Assembly: GCF_046630445.1 (NCBI RefSeq)
Contig: NC_092333.1
Coordinates: 6,134,501-6,198,500 of the forward strand
Reading direction: 5' to 3'
DNA: 64,000 bases
Origin: Rutidosis leptorrhynchoides
Taxonomy: Eukaryota > Streptophyta > Magnoliopsida > Asterales > Asteraceae
The notes under the pieces were generated by a model that was not told the DNA's origin, did not search any database, and saw only the letters and a program-made list of their open reading frames with translations. Shown in pieces: positions 60,140 through 64,000 of this stretch. The translations under genes were made by a program, and so were the position numbers. Position 1 is the first letter of the stretch. Every line of letters begins with the position of its first letter.

Positions 60140-62680
60140 ATGCACCGAGCAAGACGTTCACCACCTTTTGTACGTTCACCACCTGTAACTCGATCAAGAC
60201 ATCGTTTAACAAATATAACCGCCGTTAATTTTTCTTTAGAATCGTCATCCAGTCGACCAAGTACTTCAGTTCAAATTTCCGATAATCCAGTTTTTGAAAC
60301 AAACCTCACAATTGAGAATCCAGAAAATATTCAGGAACGGTTCGTAGATCCTGAACCATTAAACTTTCCTCCGGAACCACCAATCATTCAAACAGAGATT
60401 GTTGAGGAACGAACCATTAAATCAGAATCATCTAGTGATACTGATTCAACAAATTCAATTATGGAAAATCTGGAACCTTTAAGTATGGAAGACCGAATGA
60501 GAGCTAAACGTACTGGCCAAGGTCACGCAATTACTCATCCAGACATTAATGCGCCAGATTATGAAATCAAAGGACAAATTCTACACATGGTGACTAATCA
60601 ATGCCAATTTAGTGGTGCGCCGAAGGAAGATCCAAATGAACATCTACGTACCTTTAATAGGATCTGCACACTATTTAAAATACGAGAAGTGGAGGATGAA
60701 CAGATATATCTCATGTTATTTCCCTGGACTTTAAAGGGAGAAGCCAAAGATTGGTTGGAATCGTTACCTGAAGGGGCGATCGATACATGGGACGTTTTAA
60801 TTGACAAATTTCTTAAACAATTCTTTCCTGCATCTAAAGCCGTAAGACTTCAAGCAGAAATTGTTACGTTCACACAGAAGCCAAATGAAACTCTATATGA
60901 GGCGTGGACAAGATATGGAAAGTTGCTAAGAGGATGTCCGCAACATGGTTTAGACACCTGTCAAATAGTACAAATATTCTACCGAGGATGCGACATCACT
61001 ACAAGAAAAGACATAGATATAGCAGCTGGTGGTTCGATTATGAAGAAAATCGAAACTGATGCTTACAAAATTATTGATAATACTGCTTCCCACTCACATG
61101 AGTGGCACCAAGAAAAAGACATCATTAGATCATCTAAAGCAGCTAGAGCCGATTCTAGCCACGACTTAGATTCCATTTCGGCAAAGATAGATGCTTTCGA
61201 GAGACGAATGGAAAAGATGACTAAGGATATTCACTCAATACGAATTAGTTGTGAGCAGTGTGGAGGACCACATTTGACAAAAGATTGTCTCAGTATTGAA
61301 TTAACAATGGAACAAAGAGAGAATATTTCATACATAAACCAAAGGCCTGGAAATAATTATCAGAATAATTATCAACCGCCAAGACCGATTTACAATCAAA
61401 ACCAGAATTATAACCGAAATATTCCATACAATAACCAACAAGGTCCTAGCAATCAACAAGTATCCAATAATACTTACAATCAGCAAAGACCGAATTTTCA
61501 AAACAAACCACCACAACAAACCGATGATAAAAAGCCGAATTTAGAAGATATGATGACGAAGCTAGTTGAAACTCAAACGCAGTTTTTCACATCTCAAAAA
61601 CAAACAAATGAACAAAATGCTCAAGCATTTAGAAATCAACAAGCTTCTATTCAAAATCTGGAACAAGAAGTAAGTAACCTAGCAAGGTTAATAGGTGAAA
61701 GAAAACCGGGAAGTTTACCTAGTGATACAAATGCTAACCCCCGGAATGAAACAGCTAAAGCTATTACCACAAGAAGTGGTACAACACTTAAACCACCTGA
61801 AATACCTGTAACTTCTGATGAAACTATTCCTACTCCACAAGAACCACAACCTGATCAAGATAAGGAAAAAGAACCGGTAGTTGAAAAGGTTAATAAAGAT
61901 AACACAGTTAAGGATAAACCTTATGTTAAACCATACCAACCACCACTTCCTTATCCGAGTAAAATGAAGAAGGAAAAACTTGAAGCCGAGCAATCCAAAT
62001 TCTTGGATATGTTTAAACAGATAAATGTAAATCTTCCTTTCATTGATGTAATTTCAGGAATGCCAAGGTATGCTAAATTCTTGAAAGATCTAATCACGAA
62101 TAGAAAGAAAATGGAAGAACTCTCGGCTGTTACTATGAATGCCAATTGTTCAGCAGTGCTGTTGAATAAGATACCAGAAAAACTATCTGATCCAGGAAGT
62201 TTCACAATTCCATGTTTTTTGGGTAGTCTTAGTTCAATAGAAGCATTGGCAGACTTAGGTGCTAGTATAAATCTAATGCCGTATTCACTATACGCTAAAC
62301 TAGACCTTGGAGAATTAAAACCAACCAGAATAAGCATACAACTAGCCGATAGATCAATAAAATATCCTAGAGGGATAATGGAGAACATGCTAGTTAAAGT
62401 TGGTACTTTAGTATTTCCAGTAGATTTTGTTGTTTTGGACATGGAAGAAGATTCTCAAGTTCCTCTCATATTAGGAAGACCATTCTTAAACACGGCTAAA
62501 GCAATGATAGACGTGTTCGGTAAGAAACTGACCCTAAGTATAGAGGATGAGAGTGTTACCTTTTCAGTTGATAGAGCAATGCAACAACCACAATCTGCAG
62601 ATGATACATGTTATTATATTCAAACTATAGATGCACATGCAGAATTATTAGAAGAATTTCCAGAATTACAAGGAACATGA
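60140..62680 (+). CDS. Gag-protease of element H (846 aa)
   Basis: The ATG at 60140 starts MHRARRSPPFVRSPPVTRSR. The gag domain covers about residues 135-310 (MLFPWTLKGEAKDWLESL, DKFLKQFFPASKAVRLQAEI). The knuckle CEQCGGPHLTKDC is at about 371-383, followed by an Asn/Gln-rich linker and a helix (AFRNQQASIQNLEQEVSNLA). A conserved KFLDMFKQINVNLPFIDVIS segment (about 615-635) leads into the aspartic protease, ALADLGASINLMPYSLYAKL (Asp about 705), with PLILGRPFLNTAKAMIDVFG near 775. The frame stops at TGA 62678-62680 after EEFPELQGT, and the same frame then continues into RT. The residue expected there from the sense of the downstream text (GEC in element E) is Gly, so one base change could have made this stop. 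Confidence 0.93.
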   Translation: MHRARRSPPFVRSPPVTRSRHRLTNITAVNFSLESSSSRPSTSVQISDNPVFETNLTIENPENIQERFVDPEPLNFPPEPPIIQTEIVEERTIKSESSSDTDSTNSIMENLEPLSMEDRMRAKRTGQGHAITHPDINAPDYEIKGQILHMVTNQCQFSGAPKEDPNEHLRTFNRICTLFKIREVEDEQIYLMLFPWTLKGEAKDWLESLPEGAIDTWDVLIDKFLKQFFPASKAVRLQAEIVTFTQKPNETLYEAWTRYGKLLRGCPQHGLDTCQIVQIFYRGCDITTRKDIDIAAGGSIMKKIETDAYKIIDNTASHSHEWHQEKDIIRSSKAARADSSHDLDSISAKIDAFERRMEKMTKDIHSIRISCEQCGGPHLTKDCLSIELTMEQRENISYINQRPGNNYQNNYQPPRPIYNQNQNYNRNIPYNNQQGPSNQQVSNNTYNQQRPNFQNKPPQQTDDKKPNLEDMMTKLVETQTQFFTSQKQTNEQNAQAFRNQQASIQNLEQEVSNLARLIGERKPGSLPSDTNANPRNETAKAITTRSGTTLKPPEIPVTSDETIPTPQEPQPDQDKEKEPVVEKVNKDNTVKDKPYVKPYQPPLPYPSKMKKEKLEAEQSKFLDMFKQINVNLPFIDVISGMPRYAKFLKDLITNRKKMEELSAVTMNANCSAVLLNKIPEKLSDPGSFTIPCFLGSLSSIEALADLGASINLMPYSLYAKLDLGELKPTRISIQLADRSIKYPRGIMENMLVKVGTLVFPVDFVVLDMEEDSQVPLILGRPFLNTAKAMIDVFGKKLTLSIEDESVTFSVDRAMQQPQSADDTCYYIQTIDAHAELLEEFPELQGT

Positions 62681-64000
62681 GAATGTTCTTTAGGAGAAGG
62701 AAATGAACCAATTGATGAAGCTGAAATGTTAGCTACACTTATAGCTAATGGATATGAACCAACAACAGAAGAAATTCAAATGCTAAAAGAAGAAGACAGA
62801 TATCGATATAAATCATCGATAGAAGAACCTCCGAAATTAGAGTTAAAGCCACTTCCAAACCATTTGGAATACGCTTATTTACATGGTGAATCTGAATTAC
62901 CTGTAATAATATCGTCTTCTCTTACTGAAAATGAGAAATCACAACTCATTTCTGTGTTGAAAGCTCATAAACCAGCCATTGCATGGAAGATTCATGATAT
63001 TAAAGGAATAAGTCCTTCGTATTGCACACATAAAATCCTTATGGAAGAAGGTCATAAAACGTATGTGCAACGCCAACGAAGACTAAATCCTAATATGCAA
63101 GATGTAGTTAAGAAAGAGATTATTAAACTGCTAGATGCAGGTTTGATATATCCAATTTCTGATAGTCCATGGGTAAGCCCAGTTCAATGCGTGCCTAAGA
63201 AGGGTGGCATGACTGTCATTACAAATGAGAAAAATGAGCTTATTCCTACTAGGACTGTAACAGGATGGCGTGTATGTATTGATTATAGAAAATTAAATGA
63301 CGCCACCAGAAAAGATCACTTTCCCTTACCTTTCATAGATCAAATGTTGGAAAGATTAGCCGGAAATAGTTACTATTGTTTTCTAGATGGATTTTCCGGA
63401 TATTTTCAAATTCCAATAGCACCCGAAGATCAAGAGAAAACCACATTCACGTGCCCTTATGGTACTTTTGCTTACAAACGCATGCCATTTGGACTTTGCA
63501 ACGCCCCTGCAACCTTTCAAAGGTGTATGATGGCGATTTTTCACGACATGATAGAAGAATGCATGGAAGTATTCATGGATGACTTTTCAGTCTTCGGTGA
63601 TACATTTAAATCATGTCTAGTTAATCTAGAACGAATGCTAATTAGATGCGAAAAATCAAATCTAGTACTTAATTGGGAGAAATGCCATTTCATGGTTAAA
63701 GAAGGCATCGTTCTTGGACATAAAATTTCAAAAGAAGGAATTGAAGTGGATAGAGCTAAAGTAGATGTAATTGCTAAACTTCCACATCCCACCAATGTTA
63801 AAGGAGTTAGGAGTTTTCTAGGGCATGCCGGTTTTTACCGACGTTTCATAAAAGATTTTTCTAAAATTGCCACTCCTATGAATAAACTCCTAGAAAAGGA
63901 TGCTCCATTCATCTTTTCAGATGAATGTATCAAATCTTTTAATATTCTTAAAGAAAAACTCACTAATGCACCGATCATGATAACACCAAATTGGAATCTA
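62681..64000 (+). CDS. Reverse transcriptase of element H, partial, in frame behind a TGA
   Basis: The frame is open from 62681 to the window end in the same phase as gag. A linker (ECSLGEGNEPIDEAEM) and PPKLELKPLPNHLEYAYLHG lead to RT blocks: GLIYPISDSPWVSPVQCVPK, WRVCIDYRKLNDATRKDHFP, FLDGFSGYFQIPIAPEDQEK (first catalytic Asp), CPYGTFAYKRMPFGLCNAPA and FMDDFSVFGD (the catalytic DD pair, codons 63578-63583). GHKISKEGIEVDRAKVDVIA and RSFLGHAGFYRRFIKDFS follow, and the RNase H link begins at the end. All key RT residues seen are intact. It would be made only by reading through the TGA or from an allele without it. Confidence 0.9.

Larger units (their letters stand above)
56731..64000 (+). mobile_element. 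Element H: Athila-like element with gag, protease and RT (cut by window end)
   Basis: 5' LTR, tRNA-Asp primer site, leader, gag-protease frame and RT in the order typical of Athila. RT text such as FTCPYGTFAYKRMPFGLCNA and FMDDFSVF is diagnostic of the Athila branch. The only visible defect is one in-frame TGA at 62678. RNase H, integrase and 3' LTR lie outside, so integrity beyond RT is unknown. Confidence 0.92.

Noticed and set aside
59907..60188. Upstream ORF of 93 codons overlapping gag in element H
   Set aside because: It has no ATG at its start, and the same frame in G is broken by one missing base before gag.

Overview
The window is plant nuclear DNA, probably from a eudicot. The host signal is one intron-rich gene with plant splice sites. 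Everything else is dominated by nested LTR retrotransposons of plant type: Athila-like and Tekay/Del-like Ty3/Gypsy elements with tRNA-Asp or tRNA-iMet primer sites. A member of the Asteraceae is my guess from the style of the elements, and the sequence alone does not prove it. No bacterial, organellar or viral genome features were seen.

Layout. 1-5867 is the 5' part of a minus-strand element (A) with a 2.5 kb LTR. 5868-6600 is a LINE-like remnant and about 6610-7974 is a lone or truncated minus-strand LTR (F). 8492-14450 holds the one clear host gene, on the minus strand: an EXS-domain (ERD1/XPR1/SYG1) protein of 461 aa in 13 coding exons plus a 5'UTR exon. 14451-18783 is intergenic DNA with one decayed coding remnant.

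18784-36878 is a bounded element (B, 5 bp duplication TTATA) with 4.8 kb LTRs and almost no interior. Its 3' LTR is split by a minus-strand Tekay-like element (C, 26791-36086) that has an intact gag, a decayed pol and nearly identical LTRs. 36884-44429 is a decayed Athila-like array (E) in which one LTR has internal sequence on both sides. Its RT is cut at 44430 by a minus-strand LTR (I). Inside I sit two further elements. G (45778-55702, duplication GAATA, apparently identical LTRs) codes only for gag and protease. H (56731 to the window end) is Athila-like with gag, protease and RT.

How the parts relate. Recently moved elements here (C and G) lack a working pol of their own, while a related element with RT (H) shares its leader, primer site and gag N-terminus with G. 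This suggests mobilisation in trans. Two features recur across families. The first is a cluster of short GC-rich dyads just upstream of a TATA-like box in five LTRs. The second is a base-paired stem at the very start of Athila-type LTRs that is kept despite sequence change. I consider these, with the gag-only elements, the most novel aspects of the window.
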